A stretch of 64,000 nucleotides of DNA. Source: an uncultured Lachnospiraceae bacterium (GTDB lineage Bacteria; Bacillota; Clostridia; Lachnospirales; Lachnospiraceae). Made by a program: the position numbers and the translations under genes. Positions 34,601 to 44,278 of this stretch are shown piece after piece. Position 1 is the first letter of the stretch, and each line of letters begins with the position of its first letter. Location of the stretch: NCBI GenBank assembly GCA_910577675.1, contig CAJTOR010000019.1, positions 5,236-69,235 on the forward strand. The letters run 5' to 3'. The notes under the pieces were generated by a model. That model saw nothing but the letters and a program-made list of their open reading frames with translations. It made no database searches and had not been told where the DNA came from.

Positions 34601-35125
34601 GTGAAAGATTTGAAGGATTATGTGAGGAGCATCCCGGATTTTCCGGAGAAAGGAATTATATTCCGGGACGTGACAAGCGTTTTGCAGGATGCGAAGGGAC
34701 TGCGCGCGTCGGTGGACGCGATCCAGGAGTGCCTTGCGGACGTGGATTTTGATTTGGTGGTAGGACCGGAGTCCCGCGGTTTTATCTTTGGGGTGCCGGT
34801 GGCATATAATCTTGAAAAGCCTTTTGTGCCGATCCGCAAGAAAGGGAAACTTCCGTGCGAAACGATTGAGGAAGAGTATGATCTTGAATATGGCACCGCG
34901 GTAGTTGAAATCCATAAGGATGCGATAAAGCCGGGGCAGAAGGTCGTAATCATTGATGACCTGATTGCGACCGGCGGGACGACCAAGGCGATGATAAAGC
35001 TTATTGAGCGGCTCGGCGGCAAGGTGGTAAAGATTGTGTTTTTAATGGAGCTTTCAGGGCTTTGCGGCAGGGAGAAGCTTGCGGGCTACGATGTGGCTTC
35101 CGTTATCTGCTATGAGGGAAAATAA
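34601..35125 (+). CDS. apt: Adenine phosphoribosyltransferase
   Basis: Converts adenine and PRPP to AMP in purine salvage; 174 residues, normal length. It starts KDLKDYVRSIPDFPEKGIIF, then VVGPESRGFIFGVPVAY, and the PRPP-binding motif VVIIDDLIATGGTTKA near residue 115. GTG 34601 is chosen because AAAAGGAGG lies seven bases upstream; an in-frame TTG at 34577 would put that site inside the gene. It precedes relA with a 64-base gap, a common arrangement in Clostridia, so purine salvage and (p)ppGpp synthesis may share a transcript. Confidence 0.97.
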   Translation: MKDLKDYVRSIPDFPEKGIIFRDVTSVLQDAKGLRASVDAIQECLADVDFDLVVGPESRGFIFGVPVAYNLEKPFVPIRKKGKLPCETIEEEYDLEYGTAVVEIHKDAIKPGQKVVIIDDLIATGGTTKAMIKLIERLGGKVVKIVFLMELSGLCGREKLAGYDVASVICYEGK

Positions 35126-35189
35126 AAGGATTTAACTAATTTTAGAATGTGCAAGGCAATTGGAACTTACATAATTTTGGAGGCGGGTC

Positions 35190-37487
35190 ATGGACGAAAA
35201 GGAAAGGACACAGTTGCAAAAACATAATATGGAAGAAAAGATGCCCTTTGCTACCCCTAAGGATTTTACGAGTGTGGAGGAACTGCATGATCTTCTGATG
35301 AAGACGATCAGGAATTATCATCCCTCCACGGATCTGTCCATGGTAGAAAAAGCTTATCAGGTCGCGTACAAAGCGCATGAGGGGCAGCTTCGCAAATCGG
35401 GGGAACCCTATATTATACATCCGGTCTGTGTCGCTATTATCTTAGCGGAACTTGAGCTTGACAAGGAGTCCATCATTGCGGGTATCCTGCACGATGTAGT
35501 TGAGGATACGGTGCTGACGGTGGAGGAATTGAAGGAGCGCTTCGGCGAGGAGGTTGCGCTTTTGGTGGACGGTGTCACAAAGCTGACGCAGTTAAACTAT
35601 TCGAAGGATAAGGTGGAGATCCAGGCGGAGAATCTTCGCAAGATGTTCCTTGCGATGGCAAAGGATATCCGTGTAATCCTGATAAAGTTAGCCGACCGGC
35701 TGCATAATATGCGCACCATGCAGTACCAGACACCGGCAAAGCAGATTGAAAAATCCCGTGAAACCATGGATATCTACGCGCCGATCGCACAGCGGCTTGG
35801 CATCTCCAAGATTAAGATTGAACTTGACGATCTGTCGCTAAAATATCTTGAACCCGAAGTTTATAAAGACCTTGAGGAGCGCCTTGACTCCAAAAAGGAA
35901 GTCCGCGATAAGTTTATCGCCGATATAATTGCGGAGGTAAGCGAGCAGATTGAGGATGCTGGCATTGCGGCGAAAATCAACGGCAGGGTAAAACATTTTT
36001 TCAGCATCTACAAAAAGATGGTCAACCAGCACAAAAATTTTGACCAGATCTATGATATCTTTGCAATCCGCATTATTGTGGACAGCGTGAAGGACTGCTA
36101 CGCGGCGCTCGGCGTGATTCACGAGATGTATAAGCCAATCCCGGGGCGCTTTAAGGATTATATTGCAATGCCAAAGGCAAATATGTACCAGTCCCTCCAC
36201 ACGACACTGATAGGACCCAAGGGGCAGCCATTCGAAATACAGATCCGGACTAACGATATGCACCGCACTGCCGAGTACGGGATTGCCGCGCACTGGAAAT
36301 ATAAGGAAGCCCAGAACGGCAAGACACCGGAGCGGACGGAGGAGGAGAAGCTGACATGGCTGCGCCAGATTTTAGAGTGGCAGAAGGATATGTCGGATAA
36401 CCGGGAATTTTTAAGCCTGCTTAAAAATGATTTAGATCTCTTCTCTGACAGTGTGTACTGTTTTACACCGACCGGGGATGTAAAGAATCTCCCCGCCGGC
36501 TCGACCCCGGTTGATTTTGCCTACAGCATCCACAGTGCGGTGGGAAATAAGATGGTGGGAGCCAGGGTGAATGGGAGGTTAGTCACGTTCGATTATGTAA
36601 TACAGAACGGCGACCGCATCGAGGTTATTACATCGCAGAATTCAAAAGGACCAAGCCGCGACTGGCTTAGTCTTGTAAAGAGCACGCAGGCGAAAAACAA
36701 GATTAACCAGTGGTTTAAGGCGGAATTAAAGGAGGACAATATCCTTCGCGGCAAGGAGCTGATGGCGGCATACTGCAAGTCGAAGAACCTTGTGTTAAGC
36801 GATCTGCTGAAAACCGAATTTATGGAAGTCTGCATGCGCAAATATGGTTTTAGGGACTGGGATTCCATCTATGCAGCCGTCGGGCATGGGGGACTTAAAG
36901 AAGGTCAGATTGTAAACCGCCTTTTAGAGGAGTATGAAAAGAAACACAAGAAGGAAATAACCGATGAGCAGGTGCTTGAGGCGGTTGCCGAGATCAAAAA
37001 TGACAAGGTGGCGCAGGTTCACGCAAAAGGCGGGATTGTGGTGCAGGGTGTCCATGATGTGGCGGTACATTTTTCAAGATGCTGTTCCCCGGTGCCGGGC
37101 GACGAGATTGTCGGCTTTGTGACGAGGGGGCGCGGAGTTTCCATCCACCGCACGGACTGTATCAATGTGATGAACCTTACCGAGGAGGAGCGCAGGAGGC
37201 TGATCGATGCGGAGTGGAGCGCGTCGGGGGGACATGGGGATGGCATCCGCTATAACGCGGAGATCAAGATCTATGCGAACAACCGCAACGGTATCATTTT
37301 AGATATTTCCCGTGTGTTTACGGAAAATAAAATTGAATTGAACAATCTGGTTGCGCGCACCGGCAAGCAGGGAAGGGTGACGATTGATGTCGGGTTTGCA
37401 ATTGACGGGAAGGAGCAGCTTGCCGCACTGATTGCGAAATTGCGCGGGATTGAGAGTGTGCTTGATGTGGAAAGGACAACGGGATGA
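35190..37487 (+). CDS. relA: Bifunctional (p)ppGpp synthetase/hydrolase (Rel)
   Basis: The long RSH alarmone enzyme; 765 residues. Order: HD hydrolase (about 30-190, with YIIHPVCVA, GILHDVVEDT and IKLADRLHNMRT), synthetase (about 230-380, with GRFKDYIAMPKANMYQSLHT and FEIQIRT), TGS (about 420-485, VYCFTPTGDVKNLPAG), a zinc-finger-like/helical part (with RCCSPVPGDEI), and C-terminal ACT (about 690-765). The HD metal ligands and the synthetase residues are intact, so both activities are expected. GGAGGCGGG precedes ATG 35190. Its stop overlaps the start of the next gene (ATGA), indicating coupled translation with the MBL hydrolase. Confidence 0.97.
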   Translation: MDEKERTQLQKHNMEEKMPFATPKDFTSVEELHDLLMKTIRNYHPSTDLSMVEKAYQVAYKAHEGQLRKSGEPYIIHPVCVAIILAELELDKESIIAGILHDVVEDTVLTVEELKERFGEEVALLVDGVTKLTQLNYSKDKVEIQAENLRKMFLAMAKDIRVILIKLADRLHNMRTMQYQTPAKQIEKSRETMDIYAPIAQRLGISKIKIELDDLSLKYLEPEVYKDLEERLDSKKEVRDKFIADIIAEVSEQIEDAGIAAKINGRVKHFFSIYKKMVNQHKNFDQIYDIFAIRIIVDSVKDCYAALGVIHEMYKPIPGRFKDYIAMPKANMYQSLHTTLIGPKGQPFEIQIRTNDMHRTAEYGIAAHWKYKEAQNGKTPERTEEEKLTWLRQILEWQKDMSDNREFLSLLKNDLDLFSDSVYCFTPTGDVKNLPAGSTPVDFAYSIHSAVGNKMVGARVNGRLVTFDYVIQNGDRIEVITSQNSKGPSRDWLSLVKSTQAKNKINQWFKAELKEDNILRGKELMAAYCKSKNLVLSDLLKTEFMEVCMRKYGFRDWDSIYAAVGHGGLKEGQIVNRLLEEYEKKHKKEITDEQVLEAVAEIKNDKVAQVHAKGGIVVQGVHDVAVHFSRCCSPVPGDEIVGFVTRGRGVSIHRTDCINVMNLTEEERRRLIDAEWSASGGHGDGIRYNAEIKIYANNRNGIILDISRVFTENKIELNNLVARTGKQGRVTIDVGFAIDGKEQLAALIAKLRGIESVLDVERTTG

Positions 37488-38125
37488 CGGTGGATAGGCT
37501 TACGGTGGGAGCCGTAATGACAAATTGTTATATTGTTTCCGACCGGGAAACGCGGGATGCGGTTGTGATTGATCCGGGTGCATCAGCGGAGAAAATAGCG
37601 GGGAAGATCAGGGAAAAGGGGCTTATCCCAAAGGCTATTTTGTTGACGCACGGACATTTTGACCATATTATGGCGGCGGAAAAACTGCGCCAGGAGTTTG
37701 CGGTAAAACTTTATTGCAGCGAGGCGGAGCGGGAAATCTGTATGGATACGGAGCTGAATATGGGGAGGGCGTTCGGTTTTTTATCAAGCGTTGTGCCGGA
37801 TGAAACATTTAAAGACGGGCAGGAACTGATATTTGGCTCTCTTTCCTGCAAAGTGATTGCAACGCCCGGGCATACGAGGGGTGGCGTGTGCTTTTACTTT
37901 GATGGCGAGGGTATTCTGTTTTCCGGTGACACCCTGTTTTTTGAGTCGGTGGGGCGCACGGATTTTCCCGGGGGGAATGCGAAAGTACTTATTGAATCCA
38001 TAAAAGGGCAGCTTTTTGTATTGCCGGATACAACAAAGGTATATCCGGGGCATGGATCTTTTACGGATATCGCCTATGAAAAAATGAACAATCCATATGT
38101 TAATGAAGAAGGATATCTGTACTGA
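37484..38125 (+). CDS. MBL-fold hydrolase, glyoxalase II-like
   Basis: A 213-residue metallo-beta-lactamase-fold hydrolase. The metal motif THGHFDHI is near residue 57, with further ligands in ATPGHTRGG, FSGDTLFF and YPGHG, all intact for two metal ions. The build is that of hydroxyacylglutathione hydrolase-like proteins; the true substrate in clostridia is unknown. It overlaps relA at its start by ATGA and hemZ at its stop by one base (TGATG). The three genes form one translated block, an arrangement I know from Lachnospiraceae and other Clostridia. Confidence 0.93.
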   Translation: MTVDRLTVGAVMTNCYIVSDRETRDAVVIDPGASAEKIAGKIREKGLIPKAILLTHGHFDHIMAAEKLRQEFAVKLYCSEAEREICMDTELNMGRAFGFLSSVVPDETFKDGQELIFGSLSCKVIATPGHTRGGVCFYFDGEGILFSGDTLFFESVGRTDFPGGNAKVLIESIKGQLFVLPDTTKVYPGHGSFTDIAYEKMNNPYVNEEGYLY

Positions 38126-39681
38126 TGTTTGGAATGATGATCTGGGGCGCGGATTTTGAGCAGGATTTAAAACCGCTGATCAAGGCGTTTTATCCCGGCT
38201 GTGAATTCGTGGTCAAAAAAGAAGAAATACAGGAAGAACTCTGCGGTATAACAGAGTGGCTCCGGTTTTTAAATGATGCTTTCCCGGCAGAAGAAGAGGG
38301 GGAATTTTTCCCGGACTACGCCTTTTATTTGATGGAATCGGATGGTTATTTTGCGGTAAGGAATGGGGACTGCTTTATTGCGGATGAATTCCACATCAAA
38401 AAAGGGATGGAGCTAACCCTCTCAAAAGATGCCCGTCACAGGGAATACCGGAATAACCTGATGCGCCCGCTCTATCTGGCTCTTTCTAAGGTGAGCGGCG
38501 TGCGCCTGCCGTGGGGGATTTTAACCGGAATCCGCCCGACCAAACAGGTTTTGGAGAGGCTTGAGAATAATGTGCCCGAGGAGGAGATCGCCCGCTTTAT
38601 GCGGGAAGAATATTTCTGCACGGATGAAAAGATAGCGACAAGTCTTTCGGTTGCAAAGACGGAGTGTGAGATTTTACGGGGGATGGATTACCGGGCAGGC
38701 TACAGTATGTACATCGGCATCCCGTTCTGCCCAAGTACCTGTTATTACTGTTCTTTTCCGTCGTACCCTCTTGCCATCCACGGCATTTGGGTGGAAGAAT
38801 ACTTGCAGGCACTCTTTAAGGAAATACGCTATGCCGGGAGCCGGGGGGCGATAAAGGGGAAACACTTGCAGACCGTTTATGTGGGCGGGGGTACGCCGAC
38901 CACTCTGTCCGCGGGGCAGCTTGACCGCCTTTTTACCTTTATGGAGGAGAACCTCGACCTGTCTTTTTTGCAGGAAATCACGGTGGAGGCAGGAAGACCG
39001 GACAGTATTACGAGGGAGAAGCTTCTTGTTTTGCGCGATCACGGGATCAAGCGCATTTCCATTAATCCGCAGACAATGAAGCAGGCGACACTTGATTTGA
39101 TCGGGCGAAGGCATACGGTTGAGGAAATTTGTGAAACTTTTTATATGGCGCGGGAACTTGGCTTTGACAATATCAACATGGATATCATCTTGGGACTTGC
39201 AAAAGAAACGCCGCAGGACGTGGAGGAAACACTCTCGCGTATCGGGGAACTTTCACCGGACAACCTGACGGTACATACACTGGCAGTAAAGCGGGCTGCC
39301 CGCCTGAATACGAACCGGGATGAATACGCGGGTCTTGAAGCCTGCGGTGTGCAGGAAATGCTGCGCGTAAGCCGCGAGTTCGCAAGGGAAAATAATTATC
39401 ATCCATACTACCTGTACCGGCAGAAGAACATGGCGGAGAACCTTGAGAACATCGGGTACGCAAGGCGCGGCAAGGAGGGGCTCTACAATATTTTGATAAT
39501 GGAAGAGCGCCAGACAATCCTTGCGCTCGGCGCGGGGGCAACCTCCAAATTTATCCTGCCGGGGGGCGGGAGGATGGTGCGGGTGGAAAATGTAAAAAGC
39601 CTCAGGGATTATATAGGGAGGATTGACGAGATGATTGCGCGCAAGGAGAACTTCCTTTGTGAGTATGGGGATGAACTGTAA
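38125..39681 (+). CDS. hemZ: HemZ-type radical SAM coproporphyrinogen dehydrogenase-like protein
   Basis: A 518-residue oxygen-independent coproporphyrinogen III oxidase-like radical SAM protein. The N-terminal helper domain (about 1-190) contains LPWGILTGIRPTKQVLERL, typical of HemZ. The SAM cluster motif IPFCPSTCYYCSFPSYP (CxxxCxxC) lies near residue 201, followed by VYVGGGTPTTLSAGQLDRL and the C-terminal LEDIGYARRG-type segment (read here as NLENIGYARRG). Activity in heme synthesis is not proven for this clade. The start overlaps the previous stop, and an HD-GYP gene follows 26 bases after. Confidence 0.93.
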   Translation: MFGMMIWGADFEQDLKPLIKAFYPGCEFVVKKEEIQEELCGITEWLRFLNDAFPAEEEGEFFPDYAFYLMESDGYFAVRNGDCFIADEFHIKKGMELTLSKDARHREYRNNLMRPLYLALSKVSGVRLPWGILTGIRPTKQVLERLENNVPEEEIARFMREEYFCTDEKIATSLSVAKTECEILRGMDYRAGYSMYIGIPFCPSTCYYCSFPSYPLAIHGIWVEEYLQALFKEIRYAGSRGAIKGKHLQTVYVGGGTPTTLSAGQLDRLFTFMEENLDLSFLQEITVEAGRPDSITREKLLVLRDHGIKRISINPQTMKQATLDLIGRRHTVEEICETFYMARELGFDNINMDIILGLAKETPQDVEETLSRIGELSPDNLTVHTLAVKRAARLNTNRDEYAGLEACGVQEMLRVSREFARENNYHPYYLYRQKNMAENLENIGYARRGKEGLYNILIMEERQTILALGAGATSKFILPGGGRMVRVENVKSLRDYIGRIDEMIARKENFLCEYGDEL

Positions 39682-39707
39682 AATATTGGAAGAAAGGGTG
39701 CAGTGGA

Positions 39708-40526
39708 ATGCAGCAGGATTTGGATGAGCGTTTATGGTCCGTTTTCGGAACGGAAAATGCGGTGGAGAATGATATGTTCGATGCGGTTGACCATGGTATT
39801 CTGGTGGGAAACCTTGCGGGGCTACTTGCCATTGAGCTTGGCTGCGACGAGATATTTTACAGGGAAATCATGAGGGCGGGGATACTGCATGATATCGGAA
39901 AACTCCAGATTGGGCAGTATCTGTACGGGCGTGATAACGCTGTACTCCAGGTTGAGGAGATGAAATATGTCCGCATGCATCCGAAACTTGGCTATGATAA
40001 GTTAAGCCAGTTCGGCGGTTTCTCCGAGCTTTTGCTGCAAGCGGTGCTCCACCATCATGAAAACTATGATGGGACAGGATATCCAGACAATATGCGCGGC
40101 GACAAAATTCCCTTTGCCGCCAGGATTCTGCGCATCTGCGATGTGTACGCGGCGCTGATTTCCGAGCGGCCTTACCGGGGGGCTTTTGACAGCAGCACCG
40201 CGGTGGAGATGATGATTGACGAGGCGAGGCATTTTGATATGCGGGTGTTCCTGGCTTTTTTAAGTCTTGTGCACTCGGAGGAAATCGGGGAGATCTGGAA
40301 GTTTGCAGGCGATGTAAATGCCGGGTTCAGAAAGCGCGGCGATTGCATGTTTGCGGGGGGAAAGGGTGCGGATATGGGCACTGGAAAGCCCGAAGGAATG
40401 GAAAAGCTGCGTGAGGATGTGCGCGGGAAGTGGAAATTCCGGGTGGGGGAAAGATACCGTTTATCAGAATATCGAAGGAATGCCGAGGGGATTCCCGCGG
40501 TATGCACTGGAATGGAAATGAGGTAG
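39708..40526 (+). CDS. HD-GYP domain protein, putative c-di-GMP phosphodiesterase
   Basis: A 272-residue cytoplasmic protein. The HD-GYP domain spans about residues 25-200: AVDHGILVGNLAGLLAIELG, HDIGKLQIG near 63, MHPKLGYDKL, the signature HHHENYDGTGYP near 110, and ERPYRGAF. Metal-binding HD and the GYP triplet are present, so cyclic-di-GMP hydrolysis is plausible. The C-terminal part (200-272) is Gly/Lys-rich and looks unstructured. No N-terminal sensor domain is seen. GAAAGGGTG precedes ATG 39708. It lies between hemZ and hisS, four bases before the latter, as part of one transcription unit. Confidence 0.9.
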   Translation: MQQDLDERLWSVFGTENAVENDMFDAVDHGILVGNLAGLLAIELGCDEIFYREIMRAGILHDIGKLQIGQYLYGRDNAVLQVEEMKYVRMHPKLGYDKLSQFGGFSELLLQAVLHHHENYDGTGYPDNMRGDKIPFAARILRICDVYAALISERPYRGAFDSSTAVEMMIDEARHFDMRVFLAFLSLVHSEEIGEIWKFAGDVNAGFRKRGDCMFAGGKGADMGTGKPEGMEKLREDVRGKWKFRVGERYRLSEYRRNAEGIPAVCTGMEMR

Positions 40527-40529
40527 GAA

Positions 40530-41783
40530 ATGATTACACAAAGACCAAAGGGAACACAGGATTGGTACGGGGCGGACATGCAGCAGCGCACCCTGATTGA
40601 GGAGAAGGCGAGGAGGCTGTGCAAAGCCTACAATATTAAAGAAATTATCACACCGGTGCTCGAGCACACGGTGTTGTTTTCGCGCGGTGTGGGCGAAACG
40701 ACGGATGTAGTACAAAAAGAAATGTATTCTTTTGTAGACAAGGGTGGCCGCAGTGTGACGCTGAAGCCGGAGGGGACGGCGGGGGCGATCAGGGCGTACT
40801 TAGAAAACGGGATGCACTCGCAGCCGCAGCCGGTCAAACTATTTTATTTTACGCAGGCGTTCCGCTATGAGAAGCCGGAAAGTGGCAGGCTGCGCCAGCA
40901 CCACCAGTTTGGCGTGGAGTTTGTCGGCTCGCCGGACCCGCTTGCGGAAGTTGAGTTAATTACGCTTCTTACAAGTTTTATCAGGGAGCTCGGATTAAAG
41001 GACGCGAAGCTGCATATCAATAGTATCGGGTGCAAAAACTGCCGCAGGACTTACAATGAGGCGCTGCTCTCATATCTGAGGGCGCACGAGGACTGTCTTT
41101 GCGAAACCTGCCGCGAGCGGATGGCAAAGAACCCGCTGCGCGTCCTTGACTGTAAGGTGCCAGAGTGCAAAAAGGTGATGAAGGATGCCCCGCGCACAAT
41201 TGATTACCTGGATGGGGAATGTGAAGAACATTTTGCTAAGCTGCAGGGGCTGCTTGCGGAACTTGGTATTCCGTATGAGGTTGATACGGGCATTGTGAGG
41301 GGACTTGATTATTATACGAGAACCGTGTTTGAATTTGTCAATTCCGAGGGTTTTACGCTCTGCGGGGGCGGCCGGTATGACGGTCTGGTACATGAGATCG
41401 ACGAAAAGCAGGATATCCCGTCGGTGGGTTTTGGCATAGGGATCGAGCGAATCCTCTATTTCCTTGAAAGAGAGAAGGTTGCGCCTGTTAAACCGGAACC
41501 GGTTGCACTTTATGTCGGCATCCTTGGGGAGGGGGCGAAAGCGAAGGCTTATCAGCTTGTGACCACCCTGCGCGCGGCGGGGGTTGTGACGGAAACGGAC
41601 TATCTTTCAAGGAGCGTAAAAGCGCAGATGAAGTATGCGAACAAGATCGGGGCAAAGAATACCGTGATACTGGGCGCGGACGAGCTTGCGGGGAACAGGG
41701 CTTCCGTGAAGAATATGGAAACCGGCGAACAGACCGAGGTGGAGCTTGATAAGCTTGTGGAGTATATTGTGGGAAAAATATGA
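40530..41783 (+). CDS. hisS: Histidyl-tRNA synthetase
   Basis: Charges tRNA-His; 417 residues, normal length. Class II motif 1 is followed by motif 2 (FRYEKPESGRLRQHHQFG). The histidine-specific segments are VRGLDYYTRTVFEF near 260 and CGGGRYDGLVHEI near 290, with motif 3 VGFGIGIERILYFL. The C-terminal anticodon-binding domain starts near 330 (VALYVGILGEGAKAKAYQL). TGAGGTAGG precedes ATG 40530. It is separated from aspS by 88 bases, a near-universal pair in Firmicutes. No T-box leader is visible before it, unlike thrS and glyS here. Confidence 0.98.
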   Translation: MITQRPKGTQDWYGADMQQRTLIEEKARRLCKAYNIKEIITPVLEHTVLFSRGVGETTDVVQKEMYSFVDKGGRSVTLKPEGTAGAIRAYLENGMHSQPQPVKLFYFTQAFRYEKPESGRLRQHHQFGVEFVGSPDPLAEVELITLLTSFIRELGLKDAKLHINSIGCKNCRRTYNEALLSYLRAHEDCLCETCRERMAKNPLRVLDCKVPECKKVMKDAPRTIDYLDGECEEHFAKLQGLLAELGIPYEVDTGIVRGLDYYTRTVFEFVNSEGFTLCGGGRYDGLVHEIDEKQDIPSVGFGIGIERILYFLEREKVAPVKPEPVALYVGILGEGAKAKAYQLVTTLRAAGVVTETDYLSRSVKAQMKYANKIGAKNTVILGADELAGNRASVKNMETGEQTEVELDKLVEYIVGKI

Positions 41784-41871
41784 TGATTTTTAGAAATTTA
41801 TCCCAGAATATTGTGAGAGGTGGGTTGTTTTAAAGGATGGAATATTATGTTGAAAGAGGAGGCCGGGTGAG

Positions 41872-43671
41872 ATGGCAGAGTCAATGAAGGGATTGCACCG
41901 GACGCACCGCTGTACGGAAGTGACCGAGGAGTGTATCGGAAAGACCGTGACGGTGATGGGATGGGTGCAGAAAAGCAGGAATAAGGGCGGCATTATATTT
42001 GTCGATTTGAGGGACCGCTCCGGGATTTTGCAGATTATATTTGAGGAGAACGATATTGGAGCCGAGGGCTTTATTAAAGCGTCAAAACTTCACAGCGAGT
42101 TTGTTATCGCGGTGGTGGGACGCGTGGAGGTGCGCTCCGGCGCAGTCAATGAAAATCTTGCGACTGGCAGGATTGAGATACGCGCAAATGAACTACGCAT
42201 TCTTTCGGAGGCGCAGACACCGCCTTTTCCGGTTGAGGAAGAATCAAAAACAAAGGAGGAGCTGCGGTTAAAATATCGGTATCTTGACCTGCGCAGGCCG
42301 GACCTGCAAAGAAATCTGATGATGCGGAGCAAGGTTGCAACGCTTACGCGCCAGTTCCTTTCCGATGAGGGATTTCTTGAGATCGAAACCCCGATGTTAT
42401 GCAAATCAACGCCTGAGGGGGCGAGGGACTATCTTGTGCCAAGCCGCGTGCATCCCGGGAATTTTTATGCCCTTCCCCAGTCGCCGCAGATATTTAAGCA
42501 GCTTTTAATGTGTTCCGGATACGACCGCTATTTCCAGCTTGCGAAATGTTTCCGCGACGAGGATCTGCGTGCTGACCGCCAGCCGGAGTTCACGCAGATT
42601 GATATGGAACTTTCGTTTGTCGATGTGGACGATGTGATTGATGTGAACGAGAGGCTTTTGCAAAAATTGTTCCGTGAAGTGCTCGGCGTTGAGGTGAAAT
42701 TGCCGATACAGAGGATGACCTGGCAGGAAGCGATGGACCGCTATGGTTCGGACAAGCCTGATACAAGATTTGGCATGGAGTTAAAGGATGTAAGCGGGAT
42801 TGTAAAAGAGAGCGGTTTCTCCGTGTTTTCCGGGGCGGTTGCGGCGGGCGGCTCGGTCCGGGGTATCAATGTGAAAGGACAGGCGGGCATGCCGCGCAAG
42901 AAGATTGACGCGCTTGTGGAATTTGCGAAGGGGTTCGGCGCAAAGGGGCTTGCATACCTTGCGATCGCGGCGGACGGCACCAAAAAATCTTCATTTGCCA
43001 AGTTCCTTACTGATGTGGAAGTGGATGAACTTTGCCAGGCGATGGGCGGGGAGGCAGGGGATTTGCTTCTCTTTGCCGCGGATAAGGACAAGGTAGTATA
43101 TGATGTGCTGGGAAACCTGCGCCTAGAGCTTGCGAAAAATCTGGAACTTCTTGATAAGAACCAGTACAATTTCCTGTGGGTAACGCAGTTCCCGCTGTTT
43201 GAGTACTCGGAGGAGGAGGGGCGTTTTGTGGCGATGCACCATCCGTTCACCATGCCGATGGAGGAAGACCTTCCAATGCTTCTTACAGAGCCATCAAAAG
43301 TCCGCGCCAAGGCATATGATATTGTGCTGAACGGGACGGAGATCGGGGGCGGCTCCGTGCGTATCTACCAGAGCGATGTCCAGGAACAGATGTTCGAGGC
43401 GCTAGGGTTTACCAAGGAGGACGCATACGCCCGCTTTGGATTTTTGTTAAATGCCTTCAAGTACGGGGTTCCGCCGCATGCGGGGCTTGCATACGGGCTT
43501 GACCGCCTTGTGATGCTGATGGCAAAGGAGGATTCCATCCGCGATGTGATCGCCTTCCCTAAGGTAAAAGATGCTTCCTGCCTGATGACGGAGGCACCAA
43601 ATCTGGTGGACGAGGGGCAGTTGACGGAGCTTTCCATTGCACTTGTAAAGGAGGTCGAAGAGCAGCCATAA
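41872..43671 (+). CDS. aspS: Aspartyl-tRNA synthetase
   Basis: Charges tRNA-Asp (non-discriminating activity cannot be excluded); 599 residues, bacterial type. The N-terminal OB-fold domain (about 1-110) has VTVMGWVQKSRNKGGIIFVD. Class II core motif 2 (CFRDEDLRADRQPEFTQ) is near 222 and motif 3 (GLAYGLDRLVMLMA) near 545. Between them is the bacterial GAD insertion (about 290-410), with SVFSGAVAAGGSVRGINVKG. GAGGAGG precedes ATG 41872. A tiny frame ending in TGAGATG overlaps the upstream site, possibly by chance. It ends the relA-to-aspS block. Confidence 0.98.
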   Translation: MAESMKGLHRTHRCTEVTEECIGKTVTVMGWVQKSRNKGGIIFVDLRDRSGILQIIFEENDIGAEGFIKASKLHSEFVIAVVGRVEVRSGAVNENLATGRIEIRANELRILSEAQTPPFPVEEESKTKEELRLKYRYLDLRRPDLQRNLMMRSKVATLTRQFLSDEGFLEIETPMLCKSTPEGARDYLVPSRVHPGNFYALPQSPQIFKQLLMCSGYDRYFQLAKCFRDEDLRADRQPEFTQIDMELSFVDVDDVIDVNERLLQKLFREVLGVEVKLPIQRMTWQEAMDRYGSDKPDTRFGMELKDVSGIVKESGFSVFSGAVAAGGSVRGINVKGQAGMPRKKIDALVEFAKGFGAKGLAYLAIAADGTKKSSFAKFLTDVEVDELCQAMGGEAGDLLLFAADKDKVVYDVLGNLRLELAKNLELLDKNQYNFLWVTQFPLFEYSEEEGRFVAMHHPFTMPMEEDLPMLLTEPSKVRAKAYDIVLNGTEIGGGSVRIYQSDVQEQMFEALGFTKEDAYARFGFLLNAFKYGVPPHAGLAYGLDRLVMLMAKEDSIRDVIAFPKVKDASCLMTEAPNLVDEGQLTELSIALVKEVEEQP

Positions 43672-43722
43672 TCCAGTTTTTGGGAATCTTTACAAAAATA
43701 TTAAGAAAATATAAAAAAGTGT

Positions 43723-43751
43723 TTGACAATAGCTGGGAAAGATGGTATGAT
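43723..43751 (+). promoter_or_regulatory. Promoter of the cold-shock gene
   Basis: TTGACA (43723-43728), a 17-base spacer and TATGAT (43746-43751). Confidence 0.85.
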
Positions 43752-43806
43752 AATGGTGTTGTAACAAAGGGTTGCAACCAAGAAATATTTTGTGGAGGAA
43801 CTACAC

Positions 43807-44004
43807 ATGAAAGGTACAGTTAAGTGGTTTAACAACCAGAAGGGATTCGGTTTCATCTCCGATGAGGAAGGCAACGACGTATTCGTACATTATTCCGGGC
43901 TGAACATGGAGGGCTTTAAGTCGCTCGATGAGGGTCAGCAGGTTGAATTCGATGTCGTACAGGGCGCGAAGGGACCGCAGGCAACAAACGTAACCAAATT
44001 ATAA
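43807..44004 (+). CDS. Cold-shock-domain RNA chaperone
   Basis: A 65-residue CspA-type single-stranded nucleic-acid-binding protein. It starts MKGTVKWFNNQKGFGFISDE, with the RNP1 motif KGFGFIS near residue 13 and RNP2 VFVHYS near 26. It ends with GPQATNVTKL as in the family. ATG 43807 follows TGGAGG; an in-frame ATG at 43792 is unlikely because the site would be inside. It has its own promoter and terminator. It probably melts RNA structure and antiterminates; whether it is cold-inducible cannot be told. Confidence 0.97.
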   Translation: MKGTVKWFNNQKGFGFISDEEGNDVFVHYSGLNMEGFKSLDEGQQVEFDVVQGAKGPQATNVTKL

Positions 44005-44094
44005 TCACCAAGTTTTTAGCGTACCTTTTTCTTATATATAATTTGAGAAAAATTTATACAGAAAATTGTTTTATTGTTAGAAACGCAATGATTG

Positions 44095-44135
44095 GGGGCT
44101 ATCCGAGAGGATGGCCCTTTTGGTTTTTTGGCGTT
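44095..44135 (+). terminator. Terminator of the cold-shock gene
   Basis: GGGCTATCC pairs with GGATGGCCC around GAGA, followed by TTTTGGTTTTTTGG. Confidence 0.9.
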
Positions 44136-44142
44136 TTTTTAC

Positions 44143-44220
44143 TGTACAACAGGGCACGGAAATGGTATAATGTCGCAAGATGATATAACATCAGGAGATG
44201 ATAACATCTTTGATGTTATA
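44143..44220 (+). promoter_or_regulatory. galM promoter with downstream operator-like dyad
   Basis: TGTACA (44143-44148), a 17-base spacer and TATAAT (44166-44171). Downstream TATAACATCA (44184-44193) and TGATGTTATA (44211-44220) are a perfect dyad, and ATAACATCT between them is a third copy. The site lies at about +6 to +43. Confidence 0.6.
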
Positions 44221-44278
44221 ACGTTCTGCATCATTGCGAAATCATAAGCGCCTTTCGCGGCGCAGAAACGGGGGATCT

